From contig NZ_RBKX01000001.1 of the NCBI RefSeq assembly GCF_003634615.1, positions 3,224,001 to 3,288,000 of the forward strand: a stretch of 64,000 bases of DNA. Direction: 5' to 3'. The notes under the pieces are model-generated. The model was not told the DNA's origin, searched no databases, and saw only the letters and a list, made by a program, of their open reading frames with translations. This document shows, piece after piece, positions 8,709 through 17,971 of this stretch (within the stretch, counting starts at the first letter, position 1; every line of letters begins with the position of its first letter). The stretch comes from Flavobacterium sp. 102. Its GTDB lineage: Bacteria; Bacteroidota; Bacteroidia; Flavobacteriales; Flavobacteriaceae. Both the position numbers and the translations under genes were made by a program.

Positions 8709-10877
8709 ATGATATCGATTACAGATAAAACACTAAAGGATTTAGAATTTAATACAATTTTGCAAACCATTTCAGATCGATGTAACACTGAAATTGGCAA
8801 ACAAAAAGCATTGGAAATTGTTCCTTTTAAAAACAAGGAAACCTTGATGAATGCGCTGTTGCAAACGTCGGAATATTTATCCTCATTTACCAACAATAAC
8901 GCCATTCCGAATCACGGCTTTGAGAATATTACCCATGACATCAAATTCTTAGCTATTGAAGATAGTTTTCTGGAAGTTGGTAGTTTCAGAAAAATGGCTA
9001 CGCTTTCGGAAACGGTAAATGTCTTATTGTTATTCTTAAAGAAATTCCACGATTATTATCCAAAGCTCAACGAGAAAGCTTCACAAATTGAGTACACCAA
9101 ATTTATCATCCAAAAAATTGATGAAGTCGTTGACAAATATGGCGAAATCAAAGACAATGCTTCGCCTGATTTAATTAATATTCGCCGAGACATGAATCTA
9201 GTTCGCGGTAAAGTGAACCAAAGTTTTGGTCAGGCATTAAGCCAATACAACGGCTTAGGTTATTTGGATGAAATCAAAGAAAGTTTCGTTGAAAACCGAC
9301 GCGTTTTAGCCGTTTTAGCGATGTACCGTCGAAAGGTGAAAGGTTCCATTTTAGGCAGTTCCAAAACGGGAAGCATTGCTTATATCGAACCCGAAGCGAC
9401 ATTGCGTTATTCACGAGAATTGAGCAATTTGGAATACGAAGAACGAGAAGAAATTACCAAGATTTTAAAGAAGCTATCCAATGACATTCGGCCGTTTATC
9501 GACTTGTTAAAACAATACCAAGATTTTCTGAGTGATATAGATGTGGTTTCGGCAAAAGCCAAATATGCACGTAAAATCAATGCGATTTTGCCGAACATTA
9601 TTGAAGAGAAAAGATTATTTTTCCGAGATGCCTTCCATCCTATTTTGTTTTTGAACAATTTGGAGAAAAAGGAGAAAACCTTTCCGCAAACTATTGAATT
9701 AAACAATAACAGTAGAATTATAGTTATTTCAGGACCGAATGCCGGTGGAAAAACCATTTCGCTCAAAACCGTTGGTTTGCTACAATTGATGTTGCAATGC
9801 GGAATTTTGATACCGGTGCACGAACGCAGCGAAACGTTTTTGTTTGATAGAATTCTGACTGACATTGGAGACAACCAATCGATAGAAAATCATTTGAGCA
9901 CGTATAGTTATCGCTTAAAGAATATGAATTACTTCTTGAAAAAGTGCAACGCCAAAACCTTATTCTTAATAGACGAATTCGGAACCGGTTCCGATCCGGA
10001 ATTGGGCGGTGCTTTGGCAGAAATTTTCTTAGAAGAATTCTACCATCGCGAAGCATTCGGAATTATTACCACGCATTATTCTAATTTGAAGATTTTGGCC
10101 AATGAATTGCCTTTTGCATCGAATGCCAATATGCTTTTCGATGAAAAATCATTGGAACCGATGTATAAGTTGATCTTAGGCCAAGCCGGAAGCTCTTTTA
10201 CTTTTGAAGTCGCCCTGAAAAATGGTATTCCATATGGCTTAATCAATCGCGCCAAAAAGAAAATTGAAGGCGGAAAAGTACGTTTTGACAAAACGATTGC
10301 CACTTTACAAAAAGAACGTTCTAAACTAGAGAAAACCTCGTTAAATCTGAAAGAAGAAGAAACCAAAGCCCGTGAAGAAAGTAAAAAAATGGAAGGCATC
10401 AATGCTAAAATTCAGGATAAATTGGAGCGTTACCAGGAATTGTATGATGCGAATCAGCGTTTGATTTATATGGGACAAAAAGTGGATGATCTTTCGGAGA
10501 AATATTTCAACAACAAAGACAAAAAAGTATTGATTGGCGAGTTATTGAAAATAGTAGAAATCGAAAACTCTAAACGCAAAAAAGCTACCGTTAAAGAGAA
10601 AAAAGAAATTGAAATTATTCAGAAAAAGGTCGTTGAAGAAGTCAAAGTCAAAGTAGAAGAAATTCGTACCGCAAAGAAAGAGAAGAAAATCAAAGCCCAA
10701 AAACAAGAAGCTGAAAAGCCGAAAGTGACTCTAAAAATCGGAGACCGTGTTCGAATGGTTGACGGAAAATCCGTTGGCACTATTGACAAAATTGAGAAAA
10801 ATAAAGCGGTCGTAAATTATGGTATCTTTACTTCGAAAGTGAGTTTGGAACAATTAGAATTTGTACAAGCAAAATAG
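8709..10877 (+). CDS. mutS2: MutS2-type DNA-binding ATPase
   Basis: A 722-residue MutS-family protein lacking the mismatch-recognition domain, as MutS2 does. It has core/lever helices, then the ATPase with Walker A GPNAGGKT (342-349) and Walker B LFLIDEFGTGSD (D422), then a long charged coiled coil (about 520-670). MutS2 acts on recombination intermediates or stalled ribosomes depending on the organism. The C-terminus is a short KOW-like beta segment (LKIGDRVRMVDGKSVGTIDKIEKNKAVVN); I see no Smr nuclease domain, which B. subtilis MutS2 carries. The next gene starts 5 bases after the stop codon, so it is probably co-transcribed. Confidence 0.92.
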   Translation: MISITDKTLKDLEFNTILQTISDRCNTEIGKQKALEIVPFKNKETLMNALLQTSEYLSSFTNNNAIPNHGFENITHDIKFLAIEDSFLEVGSFRKMATLSETVNVLLLFLKKFHDYYPKLNEKASQIEYTKFIIQKIDEVVDKYGEIKDNASPDLINIRRDMNLVRGKVNQSFGQALSQYNGLGYLDEIKESFVENRRVLAVLAMYRRKVKGSILGSSKTGSIAYIEPEATLRYSRELSNLEYEEREEITKILKKLSNDIRPFIDLLKQYQDFLSDIDVVSAKAKYARKINAILPNIIEEKRLFFRDAFHPILFLNNLEKKEKTFPQTIELNNNSRIIVISGPNAGGKTISLKTVGLLQLMLQCGILIPVHERSETFLFDRILTDIGDNQSIENHLSTYSYRLKNMNYFLKKCNAKTLFLIDEFGTGSDPELGGALAEIFLEEFYHREAFGIITTHYSNLKILANELPFASNANMLFDEKSLEPMYKLILGQAGSSFTFEVALKNGIPYGLINRAKKKIEGGKVRFDKTIATLQKERSKLEKTSLNLKEEETKAREESKKMEGINAKIQDKLERYQELYDANQRLIYMGQKVDDLSEKYFNNKDKKVLIGELLKIVEIENSKRKKATVKEKKEIEIIQKKVVEEVKVKVEEIRTAKKEKKIKAQKQEAEKPKVTLKIGDRVRMVDGKSVGTIDKIEKNKAVVNYGIFTSKVSLEQLEFVQAK

Positions 10878-10881
10878 CATC

Positions 10882-11304
10882 ATGGAAATAGCAGACTTAC
10901 CAATAGACAAAAAAATTATTCTCTTTGACGGCGTTTGCAATCTTTGCAATTCGTCCGTACAATATGTGATTAAGCGTGATCCAAAAGATGTTTTCCGTTT
11001 TGTTCCTTTGCAATCAGAATTAGGTTTAAAAATCATAAAACACATTGGCATAGACACGACAAATACTGATAGTATTATCATGTATGAACCCACGAAAGCT
11101 TACTACTATAAATCGGAAGCGGCTTTGAAAATCATAAATGAATTTGGTGGAGTTTACAGCTTGCTTCAAATACTGACTATCTTTCCCAAATTTATTTCAA
11201 ATACTGTTTACGATTATGTTGCCCGAAACCGTTACAAATGGTATGGTAAACAAGAAGCTTGCATGATTCCTACTCCGGAACTCAAGGCCAAATTCTTAGG
11301 ATGA
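10882..11304 (+). CDS. DCC-family thiol-disulphide oxidoreductase-like protein (DUF393)
   Basis: A 140-residue protein with the DCC motif, DGVCNLC, near residue 16-22, and FRFVPLQSELG downstream, typical of the DUF393/YuxK family, whose thioredoxin-like CxxC suggests a redox role. ATG at 10882 is chosen over the TTG at 10861, which lies inside mutS2. No signal peptide. Function in Bacteroidetes is not established. Confidence 0.88.
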   Translation: MEIADLPIDKKIILFDGVCNLCNSSVQYVIKRDPKDVFRFVPLQSELGLKIIKHIGIDTTNTDSIIMYEPTKAYYYKSEAALKIINEFGGVYSLLQILTIFPKFISNTVYDYVARNRYKWYGKQEACMIPTPELKAKFLG

Positions 11305-11336
11305 TATTTATCATAATTTTTGTTGATTTATCAATT

Positions 11337-11344
11337 TAAATTTG
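11337..11344 (+). promoter_or_regulatory. -7 promoter element before a small membrane peptide gene
   Basis: TAAATTTG matches TAnnTTTG, 22 bases before the ATG at 11367. TTG triplets upstream at 11320 and 11323 are spaced slightly short (11-14 bases), so the -33 part is uncertain. Confidence 0.4.
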
Positions 11345-11366
11345 ACAAACCTAAATTCGATAAATC

Positions 11367-11504
11367 ATGACTTCATTAAATTTTTCGCTTTACTCTTGGG
11401 ACAATGGTGCTTTTATCATGATTGGTGTTTTCGCCTTAGTCATCATTGGTATCATTGCAGCTGTCTTCTTTATGATGAATAGTAAGAATAAAAAAAACGA
11501 CTAA
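11367..11504 (+). CDS. 45-residue single-pass membrane peptide
   Basis: A short frame reading MTSLNFSLYSWDNGAFIMIG, then a hydrophobic helix (VFALVIIGIIAAVFFMM) and a basic tail SKNKKND. A -7 element stands upstream and its stop codon is inside a strong terminator hairpin, so it is a complete transcription unit. I do not recognise a family. The W-D-N-G-A-F segment before the helix suggests a periplasmic N-terminus with a cytosolic lysine-rich tail. Confidence 0.6.
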   Translation: MTSLNFSLYSWDNGAFIMIGVFALVIIGIIAAVFFMMNSKNKKND

Positions 11505-11525
11505 GTCTCCTTAGTCGTTTTTTTT
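11491..11525. terminator. Bidirectional terminator
   Basis: AAAAAAACGACTAAG (11491-11505) and CTTAGTCGTTTTTTT (11510-11524) form a perfect stem with a TCTC loop, A tract on one side and T tract on the other. It can end the small membrane peptide gene from the left and the leftward T9SS cargo gene (stop at 11542) from the right. Confidence 0.9.
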
Positions 11526-11541
11526 ATTTAGAAGTGTAAAA

Positions 11542-12618
11542 TTATTGTTTTACAATTTTCTTAGTAGCAGAAACTCCTTCGCTTGAAGTTATTCTCATAA
11601 CATAAACTCCTTGAGACAAATCAGATAAATCAATTTGAATCTCATTGCTATTGTTTGAGATTGTTTTAACAACTCTTCCATTGATATCAGTCATTTCAAC
11701 TTTATTGATTGAATAATCATAAGAAGAAACTTTCACGAAATCATTAGCAGGGTTTGGATAAACTGAAAATGCATTAGCACGGCTAACAACTTCATCAGTT
11801 CCTAATAATGTATCTGTAGAAGAAGCTCTCATCACAAAATTATCAAACAAAGCCTCATCAGCAACTACATTTCCTGTACCGGCGGCAACAACAAAATCCA
11901 TTTCTCCAGGTTGTTTACCTGCAGTTATAACTGGGAAATTTACATTACCATTAAATGTTACATTAAAATCTGGTCCTTTCCATTTAATTTCACCAGTTAC
12001 TGTATTAAAACTAAAACCTAATCTTACCCATGTATTCTCTGTTAAAACTATTTGAGTTGCAGCCGTAGCTCCTAATCCAAAAGAATAAGTACCTGTTCCG
12101 GGAGTTGATGTCCAATGTCCAAAACCTTGAACCATATTTGAGTAATTAACAGTATTAACCACTGCATTACTAGCTATTCCAATTCCTGCCAATACCAGTG
12201 CTGGTGTATCATCACTATAAATATAAACTCTAAACCCATTGAGACTTGTTGATGCACCTAATGGATTAAAATCAAATTCAACTTCAATAATATCATTATC
12301 CTGTGTTCGTCCTGCCCAACTATCAATTAATCCGTCTTTCCACATAAAGCGAGTTCCAGTTGCAGCATTTGATCCAGTTAATTGTAATGATTGTCCATTT
12401 GGATCACCATCAAGACTTATAATTTGATAATTACTGTTGCTTCCATTTGTTCCTCCTGCACCATTAGCCGTAAACCAACCACCTTGTCCAGGTGTAACTC
12501 CTGTTAAATTTGTTCCTATATCACCAAGATTCAATCCTTCAAAATCATCACTTTGAAGCACCTGTGCACTTACAAATGAAGACGATGCAATTAATAAAGA
12601 AAGTAAAAGTTTTTTCAT
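11542..12618 (-). CDS. Secreted protein with T9SS type A C-terminal sorting domain
   Basis: A 358-residue protein with signal peptide MKKLLLSLLIASSSFVSAQ and, in the last 75 or so residues, a type IX secretion sorting domain: NAFSVYPNPANDFVKV, then TDINGRVVKTI, then LSQGVYVMRITSSEG and the terminal KKIVKQ. The middle (about 25-270) is rich in Gly, Asn and Thr, begins DDFEGLNLGDIGTNLTG and looks like a beta-sandwich (concanavalin-like) module, possibly carbohydrate-binding. No catalytic residues recognised. Expected to be exported through the outer membrane by the T9SS and anchored or released. Confidence 0.88.
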   Translation of the reverse strand: MKKLLLSLLIASSSFVSAQVLQSDDFEGLNLGDIGTNLTGVTPGQGGWFTANGAGGTNGSNSNYQIISLDGDPNGQSLQLTGSNAATGTRFMWKDGLIDSWAGRTQDNDIIEVEFDFNPLGASTSLNGFRVYIYSDDTPALVLAGIGIASNAVVNTVNYSNMVQGFGHWTSTPGTGTYSFGLGATAATQIVLTENTWVRLGFSFNTVTGEIKWKGPDFNVTFNGNVNFPVITAGKQPGEMDFVVAAGTGNVVADEALFDNFVMRASSTDTLLGTDEVVSRANAFSVYPNPANDFVKVSSYDYSINKVEMTDINGRVVKTISNNSNEIQIDLSDLSQGVYVMRITSSEGVSATKKIVKQ

Positions 12619-12645
12619 AATTATTATTTTTTAGTTTTAAAAGTC

Positions 12646-12653
12646 CAAATGTA
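12646..12653 (-). promoter_or_regulatory. -7 promoter element for the T9SS cargo gene
   Basis: On the minus strand this reads TACATTTG, a match to TAnnTTTG, 27 bases upstream of the ATG at 12618. No clear -33 TTG. Confidence 0.5.
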
Positions 12654-12680
12654 TAAAGTATTTCCTAAAAGAAATAAACT

Positions 12681-13937
12681 TTAACTATCTTTTTCCCATT
12701 TCCCTACTACAGTCGTGGCGAGAGCATTTCCTAAAACGTTTGTTGCACTTCTGAACATGTCACAAAAATGATCAATTGGAAGTATTAATGCAATTCCTTC
12801 TATTGGAATATCGAACATTCCGCAAGTAGCAGCAACCACCACTAAACTCGCTCTGGGAACACCTGCAATTCCTTTACTGGTAAGCATCAAAACTAATAGC
12901 ATTGTCATTTGGGTTGGTAAATCGAGATGAACACCATAAGCTTGTGCAATAAAAATACTGGCAAAAGTCATGTACATCATGCTTCCATCAAGGTTGAAAG
13001 AATATCCTAACGGCAACATGAATGATACGATTTTATCTTTAACGCCTAATCGTTCTAACTCTTCCGTTAATTTTGGAAAAACAGCTTCACTACTGGTTGT
13101 CCCAAAAGCTATGATTATCGGACCGGTAATTCGTTTTAATAAAGTGGTCATATGTCCTTTTAAGAACAAATAACCTATCAGCAAAAGCACCACCCAAAGC
13201 GATGAAATCCCGACCATAAATGAACCGAAGAATTTAGCATAAGTAATCAACAATTCTTGTAAATCTCTAATAGCAAAAACACCGGCAATAGCGCCAAAAA
13301 CACCTAATGGCGCAAACTTCATCACATAATTTACCATTTTAAGAATAATATGTGAAATGACGTCCAAAACTTTAACAACCGGTTTAGCATGATCACCAAT
13401 AGATGCCGCTGCCAATCCAAAGAAAATAGAGAAAATCACAATTTGAAGAATTTCATTAGTGGCCAATGCCTCAAATACACTTTTAGGAATAATGTGTTCT
13501 ACAAAATTCTGAGTCGAAAAACTTTTGGTTTTATCCGTCACTTCAGTTGCTGTTGAAACATCCACACCGGATAAATTTAAGCCAACGCCGGGCTGTAAAA
13601 TATTAACCCAAAACAATCCTATTAATAAAGATATAAAGGAAGCCGTAAAAAACCAGCCCATGGCCTTTCCTCCTATTCGCCCAACCGATTTTATATCACC
13701 CAGTTTCGCAATTCCAACAACTAAAGTTGTAATCACTAACGGCGCAATAATCATTTGAACCAAACGAATAAAAATGGTGGCCAACATTTTTATTTTATCA
13801 CTGAAATTTTTGGCGAATTCTGTGTCAAAATTATTGTGAATATAAATACCTAGAATTGCTCCAAGAAGCATGGCAATCAGAATTTGAACAGTAAGATTGG
13901 AGAAAAAAGACTTCTTTTGAGTATGGATTGTATTCAT
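12681..13937 (-). CDS. Dicarboxylate/amino acid:cation symporter (DAACS family)
   Basis: A 418-residue polytopic inner-membrane transporter of the GltP/DctA family, driving uptake of glutamate, aspartate or C4-dicarboxylates with H+ or Na+. Family landmarks are the serine-rich re-entrant loop FGTTSSEAVFP (HP1), the TM7-type segment LGYSFNLDGSMMYMTFASIFIAQAYG (NxDG-type motif), and HP2 LMLTSKGIAGVPRASLVVVAATC. Length is typical. Which substrate is carried is not decided by these motifs. Confidence 0.92.
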   Translation of the reverse strand: MNTIHTQKKSFFSNLTVQILIAMLLGAILGIYIHNNFDTEFAKNFSDKIKMLATIFIRLVQMIIAPLVITTLVVGIAKLGDIKSVGRIGGKAMGWFFTASFISLLIGLFWVNILQPGVGLNLSGVDVSTATEVTDKTKSFSTQNFVEHIIPKSVFEALATNEILQIVIFSIFFGLAAASIGDHAKPVVKVLDVISHIILKMVNYVMKFAPLGVFGAIAGVFAIRDLQELLITYAKFFGSFMVGISSLWVVLLLIGYLFLKGHMTTLLKRITGPIIIAFGTTSSEAVFPKLTEELERLGVKDKIVSFMLPLGYSFNLDGSMMYMTFASIFIAQAYGVHLDLPTQMTMLLVLMLTSKGIAGVPRASLVVVAATCGMFDIPIEGIALILPIDHFCDMFRSATNVLGNALATTVVGKWEKDS

Positions 13938-13983
13938 TTTATTCAGGTTTGAGTCTCAGTCTTCAGTCTCTATTTTCAGTTTA
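13938..13983. repeat. Short-word repeat directly upstream of the symporter start
   Basis: On the minus strand the word GACTGA/ACTGAA recurs three times (around 13945-13983) before the ATG at 13937. Imperfect and short, so this is weak on its own, but it matches the placement of other leader repeats in this window. Confidence 0.4.
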
Positions 13984-14021
13984 ATCTAACTGCCAACAAA
14001 TTACTGAATACTGAATACTAT

Positions 14022-15083
14022 TTATAGGTATGTTTTGTTTATCAAATAAAAATCGGCTAACACTAAGGCAGCCATAGCCTCGACTATCGGGACGGCTCTT
14101 GGTACCACACAAGGATCATGTCGGCCTTTGCCTTGTTGTTCTACTATACTATTTTGATTGGTTAGCACTTCTTGTTTTTGGATTAAAGTCGCCACCGGTT
14201 TAAAAGCCACTCTAAAATAAATATCCATACCGTTAGAAATTCCGCCTTGGATTCCGCCGGAAAGATTGGTTCTCGTTGTACCATCTTCGTTGTATAAATC
14301 ATTGTGTTCACTGCCTTTCATTCTCGCACCACAAAATCCGCTGCCAAATTCAAACCCTTTCACCGCATTAATAGATAACATGGCTTTGCCTAATTCGGCA
14401 TGAAGCTTATCAAACACGGGTTCACCCAAACCTATGGGCACATTTTGAATCACACAAGTAATGGTGCCACCAACAGTGTCGCCTTCTTTACGGATTTCTT
14501 TGATGTAATTTTCCATTTGCTCCGCTGTCGCCAAATCCGGACAACGAACGGCATTGCTTTCTGTTAAAGAAAAATCTAAATCCTGATAAGGTTTGTCAAT
14601 AAAAATATCACCTACAGAAGATACAAAAGCATTGATTTTTATAGCACTTAAAACCTGTTTAGCAATAGCGCCGGCTACAACACGACAAGCAGTTTCCCTG
14701 GCCGAACTTCTTCCACCACCGCGATAATCTCGAATGCCGTATTTTTTCTCATAAACATAATCGGCATGACTTGGTCGGTAACTATCTTTAATGTGTGAGT
14801 AATCGTCTGATTTTTGGTTGGTGTTGGGAACGATAAAACCTATGGGTGTTCCTGTCGTTTTACCTTCAAAAATTCCGGAAAGAAATTGCACTTCATCTTC
14901 TTCTTTTCTTTGGGTCACTATAGTGGACTGACCCGGTTTTCTGCGTTGCATTTCGAGTTGGATTGCCTCCATATCAATTGTCATTCCGGGAGGACAACCA
15001 TCAATAACTCCGCCAAGTGCTTCACCGTGAGACTCTCCAAAAGTAGTTAATCTGAAAAGTGTTCCGTAACTGTTTCCGGCCAT
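14022..15083 (-). CDS. aroC: Chorismate synthase
   Basis: Last step of the shikimate pathway: converts 5-enolpyruvylshikimate-3-phosphate to chorismate with reduced FMN. The 353-residue protein begins [33 protein letters not shown], which holds signature 1 (GESHG). Further on are [21 protein letters not shown] and the C-terminal [18 protein letters not shown]. It supplies chorismate to the tryptophan operon encoded about 36 kb away in this window. No aro neighbours. Confidence 0.97.
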   Translation of the reverse strand: MAGNSYGTLFRLTTFGESHGEALGGVIDGCPPGMTIDMEAIQLEMQRRKPGQSTIVTQRKEEDEVQFLSGIFEGKTTGTPIGFIVPNTNQKSDDYSHIKDSYRPSHADYVYEKKYGIRDYRGGGRSSARETACRVVAGAIAKQVLSAIKINAFVSSVGDIFIDKPYQDLDFSLTESNAVRCPDLATAEQMENYIKEIRKEGDTVGGTITCVIQNVPIGLGEPVFDKLHAELGKAMLSINAVKGFEFGSGFCGARMKGSEHNDLYNEDGTTRTNLSGGIQGGISNGMDIYFRVAFKPVATLIQKQEVLTNQNSIVEQQGKGRHDPCVVPRAVPIVEAMAALVLADFYLINKTYL

Positions 15084-15099
15084 TATTCAATGTTTTAAA

Positions 15100-15107
15100 C
15101 AAATATA
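15100..15107 (-). promoter_or_regulatory. -7 promoter element for aroC
   Basis: Minus-strand TATATTTG, matching TAnnTTTG, 16 bases upstream of the aroC ATG at 15083. No TTG at the right distance was seen. Confidence 0.45.
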
Positions 15108-15219
15108 GTTTTTTGAAATTATTTACCGAAATTTGATATGAGATTATTTGATATTTAGGAAAATCGAAATTCTATAACTTTTAACAGATATTATGTAAAC
15201 CCTTAACAAATTAAACACC

Positions 15220-15227
15220 TACCTTTG
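15220..15227 (+). promoter_or_regulatory. -7 promoter element for the porin-like gene
   Basis: TACCTTTG matches TAnnTTTG. It leaves a leader of roughly 60 bases before the ATG at 15296. Confidence 0.5.
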
Positions 15228-15295
15228 TTTTAGTAGAATTGTTACTACAATTTCGATTTTATTCTTTAACAAAAACAAAAATTAATTCAAGAATT

Positions 15296-15787
15296 ATGAA
15301 AAAATTATTTCTAAGTGCCTTGATGCTAGTAGGATTAGCATTCAGCACACAAGCTCAAGACATTTCAAAGAATGCATTAGGATTGCGTTTAGGAGACAAT
15401 GATGGTTTTGGTGGTGAGATATCATACCAAAGAGGTTTAGGAAGCAATAATCGTTTGGAATTAGACTTAGGCTGGAGAAACAGTAAAAATGTTGATGCTT
15501 TCAAATTGGTTGGTTTGTACCAATGGGTTTGGAATATTGATGGTGGTTTTAATTGGTACGCCGGTGTAGGTGGTGGTATCGGAAGCTGGAGTTATGACCA
15601 AGGTGGTTTTAGCGATAGCGGAACAATCCTTTTGGCTGCCGGAGATATTGGTATAGAATACAACTTCAAAGAAGCGCCAATTCAAATATCTTTAGATTTC
15701 AGACCTGAGATTTATTTCAACTCTGACGATTACAGAGAAGATAGTTTTGGTCCGGACATCGCTTTAGGTATTCGTTACAAATGGTAA
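15296..15787 (+). CDS. Porin-family outer-membrane protein
   Basis: A 163-residue protein starting MKKLFLSALMLVGLAFSTQAQ (signal peptide), followed by beta-strand repeats such as NRLELDLGWRNSKNVDAFKLVGLYQWVW, FNWYAGVGGGIGSW and LDFRPEIYF, ending with GIRYKW. This is a small (about 8-strand) barrel. I use the ATG at 15296 rather than an upstream TTG at 15239, because the signal peptide begins there. Specific role unknown. It has its own promoter and terminator. Confidence 0.82.
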   Translation: MKKLFLSALMLVGLAFSTQAQDISKNALGLRLGDNDGFGGEISYQRGLGSNNRLELDLGWRNSKNVDAFKLVGLYQWVWNIDGGFNWYAGVGGGIGSWSYDQGGFSDSGTILLAAGDIGIEYNFKEAPIQISLDFRPEIYFNSDDYREDSFGPDIALGIRYKW

Positions 15788-15804
15788 TCCATATTACGTA
15801 ATAT

Positions 15805-15836
15805 AAAAAATCCCACCTTAATCGGTGGGATTTTTT
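15805..15836. terminator. Bidirectional terminator
   Basis: AAAAAATCCCACC (from 15805) pairs with GGTGGGATTTTTT (to 15836) around a TTAATC loop. It sits between the convergent porin-like gene and the leftward lipoprotein gene, and can serve both. Confidence 0.88.
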
Positions 15837-16260
15837 ATTTAATCACTATTGGTTTCTTCGAATTGATCTTGATAATCGTATAAGGAAAAGAAATATTCTC
15901 GTCGGCTAAATCCGGTTCAGTGCTCTTTTGAGTGTCTTTGACATAGACTTCAATATTAGTAGCGGTTTCAATTACTTTTTCCACTTTAATTCTGTTGTAA
16001 CTTTCCTTTGTTGGTCCCGAGTTCAGAATAATAAAATTACTGTTGGTCGTATCGTCCTTGCTTATTTTTTTACGCAAAGTTTCATCTCCTAATAACATCA
16101 TGATTTCCTTTGGCTCAGTCAAAATTTCATAAAATTTGATGTTAGCACCGCCATCGTCATTAGTGGTTAATACTTCATACAATTGTTTGCTTACCGGTGC
16201 TTTCGTAGAAGAACAAGAAGCTAAAAACAATACTAAAAGGGCCGGAATTACTTTTCTCAT
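15835..16260 (-). CDS. Putative lipoprotein of unknown function
   Basis: A 141-residue protein with lipobox signal MRKVIPALLVLFLASC (Cys 16) followed by SSTKAPVSKQLYEVLTTND. The rest has no recognised domain. Its ATG overlaps the bshA stop codon by 4 bases, so the two genes are translationally coupled on the minus strand. Confidence 0.7.
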   Translation of the reverse strand: MRKVIPALLVLFLASCSSTKAPVSKQLYEVLTTNDDGGANIKFYEILTEPKEIMMLLGDETLRKKISKDDTTNSNFIILNSGPTKESYNRIKVEKVIETATNIEVYVKDTQKSTEPDLADENISFPYTIIKINSKKPIVIK

Positions 16261-17390
16261 TTGGTGTCATTTATGGCTTGAAGGTACAGATTTTCATATA
16301 ACGGAAGTATTTTTTTGATATCAAATTGTTTGGCTACATCTAAAGCATTGGCTCTAAACTGACTTAAAGTTTCGTCGTTAGCCAATATTTTCAAAGCATT
16401 TTCGGCCATATGGTCTACATCGCCAACATTACTCAGGTAACCTGAAACACCATCAAAATTCACTTCAGGCAAACCACCGGAATTGCTCGATATTACCGGA
16501 ACGCTCCATGCCATTGCTTCCAAAGCAGCCAAACCAAAACTCTCAGTTTCTGACGGTAGTAAAAACAAATCGGAAAAAGATAAAATTTGGTCAATTTCGT
16601 TACTGTTGCCAAAGAAAATCACTTTGTCTTGAATACCCAATTCTTCACACAATTGCTCCGCTTTGGCTTTTTCAGGACCATCGCCCACCATCATTAGCTT
16701 GGCCGGTATTTTTTGTTGGATTTTATAAAAAATCTTAATGATATCCGGAATGCGTTTTACCCTTCGGAAGTTACTGATGTGTGTCACGATTCGCTCTTCC
16801 TTTTTCGCCATGACCGAGCGCTGACAAGAGATTAAACTCTCGTTGCGTATTTTATCCAACTCAATAAAATTGGGAATCACGTGAATTTCCTTTTTTATAT
16901 TGAAATGTTTATGCGTATCGTCTTTCAAACTTTGGGAAACCGAAGTCACTATGTCCGATTTATTGATACTGAAAGCGACTGCCGTTTTATATACCGGATG
17001 ATTGCCTACCAAAGTAATATCGGTTCCGTGCAATGTGGTCACCATGGGAATCTTGATGCCTTCACTTTTCAACATTTGCTTGGCCATATAACCGGCATAC
17101 GCATGTGGAATGGCATAATGCACGTGTAACAATTCGATTTTGTATAATTTCACCATATCAACCAACTTACTGGACAGCGCCAATTCATAAGGTTGGTAAT
17201 GAAACAACGGATATTCAGGAACGTTTACTTCGTGGTAATGCACATTTGGATTTAAAAGCGCCAAACGCACCGGTTGTCTGTAGGTTATAAAATGGATTTC
17301 GTGACCGCGATGGGCCAATTCCAGTCCGAGTTCTGTGGCAACGACACCGGAACCTCCAAATGTAGGATAACAAACTATTGCTATTTTCAT
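16257..17390 (-). CDS. bshA: N-acetyl-alpha-D-glucosaminyl L-malate synthase
   Basis: GT4-family glycosyltransferase making GlcNAc-malate, the first step of bacillithiol synthesis. The 377-residue sequence opens MKIAIVCYPTFGGSGVVATELGLELAHRGHEIHFITY, the BshA signature with its GGSGVVATELG donor loop, and contains HVHYAIPHAYAGYMAKQML, TTLHGTDITLVG and the E-x7-E nucleotide-sugar motif ETESFGLAALEAMAWSVPV. Bacillithiol is made by some Bacteroidetes as well as Firmicutes; bshB and bshC are not in this window. A lipoprotein gene is coupled downstream. Confidence 0.93.
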   Translation of the reverse strand: MKIAIVCYPTFGGSGVVATELGLELAHRGHEIHFITYRQPVRLALLNPNVHYHEVNVPEYPLFHYQPYELALSSKLVDMVKLYKIELLHVHYAIPHAYAGYMAKQMLKSEGIKIPMVTTLHGTDITLVGNHPVYKTAVAFSINKSDIVTSVSQSLKDDTHKHFNIKKEIHVIPNFIELDKIRNESLISCQRSVMAKKEERIVTHISNFRRVKRIPDIIKIFYKIQQKIPAKLMMVGDGPEKAKAEQLCEELGIQDKVIFFGNSNEIDQILSFSDLFLLPSETESFGLAALEAMAWSVPVISSNSGGLPEVNFDGVSGYLSNVGDVDHMAENALKILANDETLSQFRANALDVAKQFDIKKILPLYENLYLQAINDTK

Positions 17391-17575
17391 ACTGTGTTTT
17401 TCGTATCACGAAATTAAGGAAAAATAAAGCGCTTTATCCCTAAGGACTGTTAAAATGATTTTCAAATAAAAACGCTGCTTTGACTGCTTGTGGTATTTTT
17501 AGTATATTAGCTAAGGAAATGGAATGGATATACTACCTAATTAAGCTACCATTTTCATAACTTATACATTTAAAA

Positions 17576-17971
17576 ATGAAATATCTAAAAATATTGGTCT
17601 TCCTCCTTTTTGCTTTCACCACTACTAACGCTGTAGCCCAAAAAACTAGTGCAGAAAAGATATTGGGTTGTTGGACTTTTAAAAAAATAGAATTTAATGG
17701 CAAATATGATTTTTCAGAAGAGCTGATTCTGCAAACTCAAAACACTGTGGTGTGTTTTAATGCTAATGGAAAATTCATTACAACCAATGCTAAAAAGAGC
17801 TCTGAACCCATTAATGGCAGTTACAAAATTGCTGACGATGGAAAAACATTAAGTCAAAAAAGAGATTTGTCGGACGAAGGTTTTGATGAGGATGCTGAAA
17901 TTGAATTTCTGAATGATGAGAATCTTATTTTTAAACTTGAATTCGGAACTATGTATTTTGAGCGAAAATAA
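17576..17971 (+). CDS. Secreted lipocalin-like protein
   Basis: A 131-residue protein with signal peptide MKYLKILVFLLFAFTTTNAVAQ, then KILGCWTFKKIEF, the W-containing opening of lipocalin-like (DUF4488/lipocalin_5-type) small beta-barrels. Strands NTVVCFNANGKFITTNA, GSYKIADDGKTLSQ and EIEFLNDENLIFKLEF follow. No partner gene. The function and ligand are unknown. Confidence 0.65.
   Translation: MKYLKILVFLLFAFTTTNAVAQKTSAEKILGCWTFKKIEFNGKYDFSEELILQTQNTVVCFNANGKFITTNAKKSSEPINGSYKIADDGKTLSQKRDLSDEGFDEDAEIEFLNDENLIFKLEFGTMYFERK

Noticed and set aside
9407..9874. 155-residue frame antisense to mutS2
   Set aside because: It lies wholly inside the ATPase region of mutS2, whose Walker motifs are clear on the other strand.
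15084..15238. Riboswitch upstream of aroC or the porin-like gene
   Set aside because: Only AT-rich sequence with -7 motifs was found, with no extended stem set or known aptamer core.
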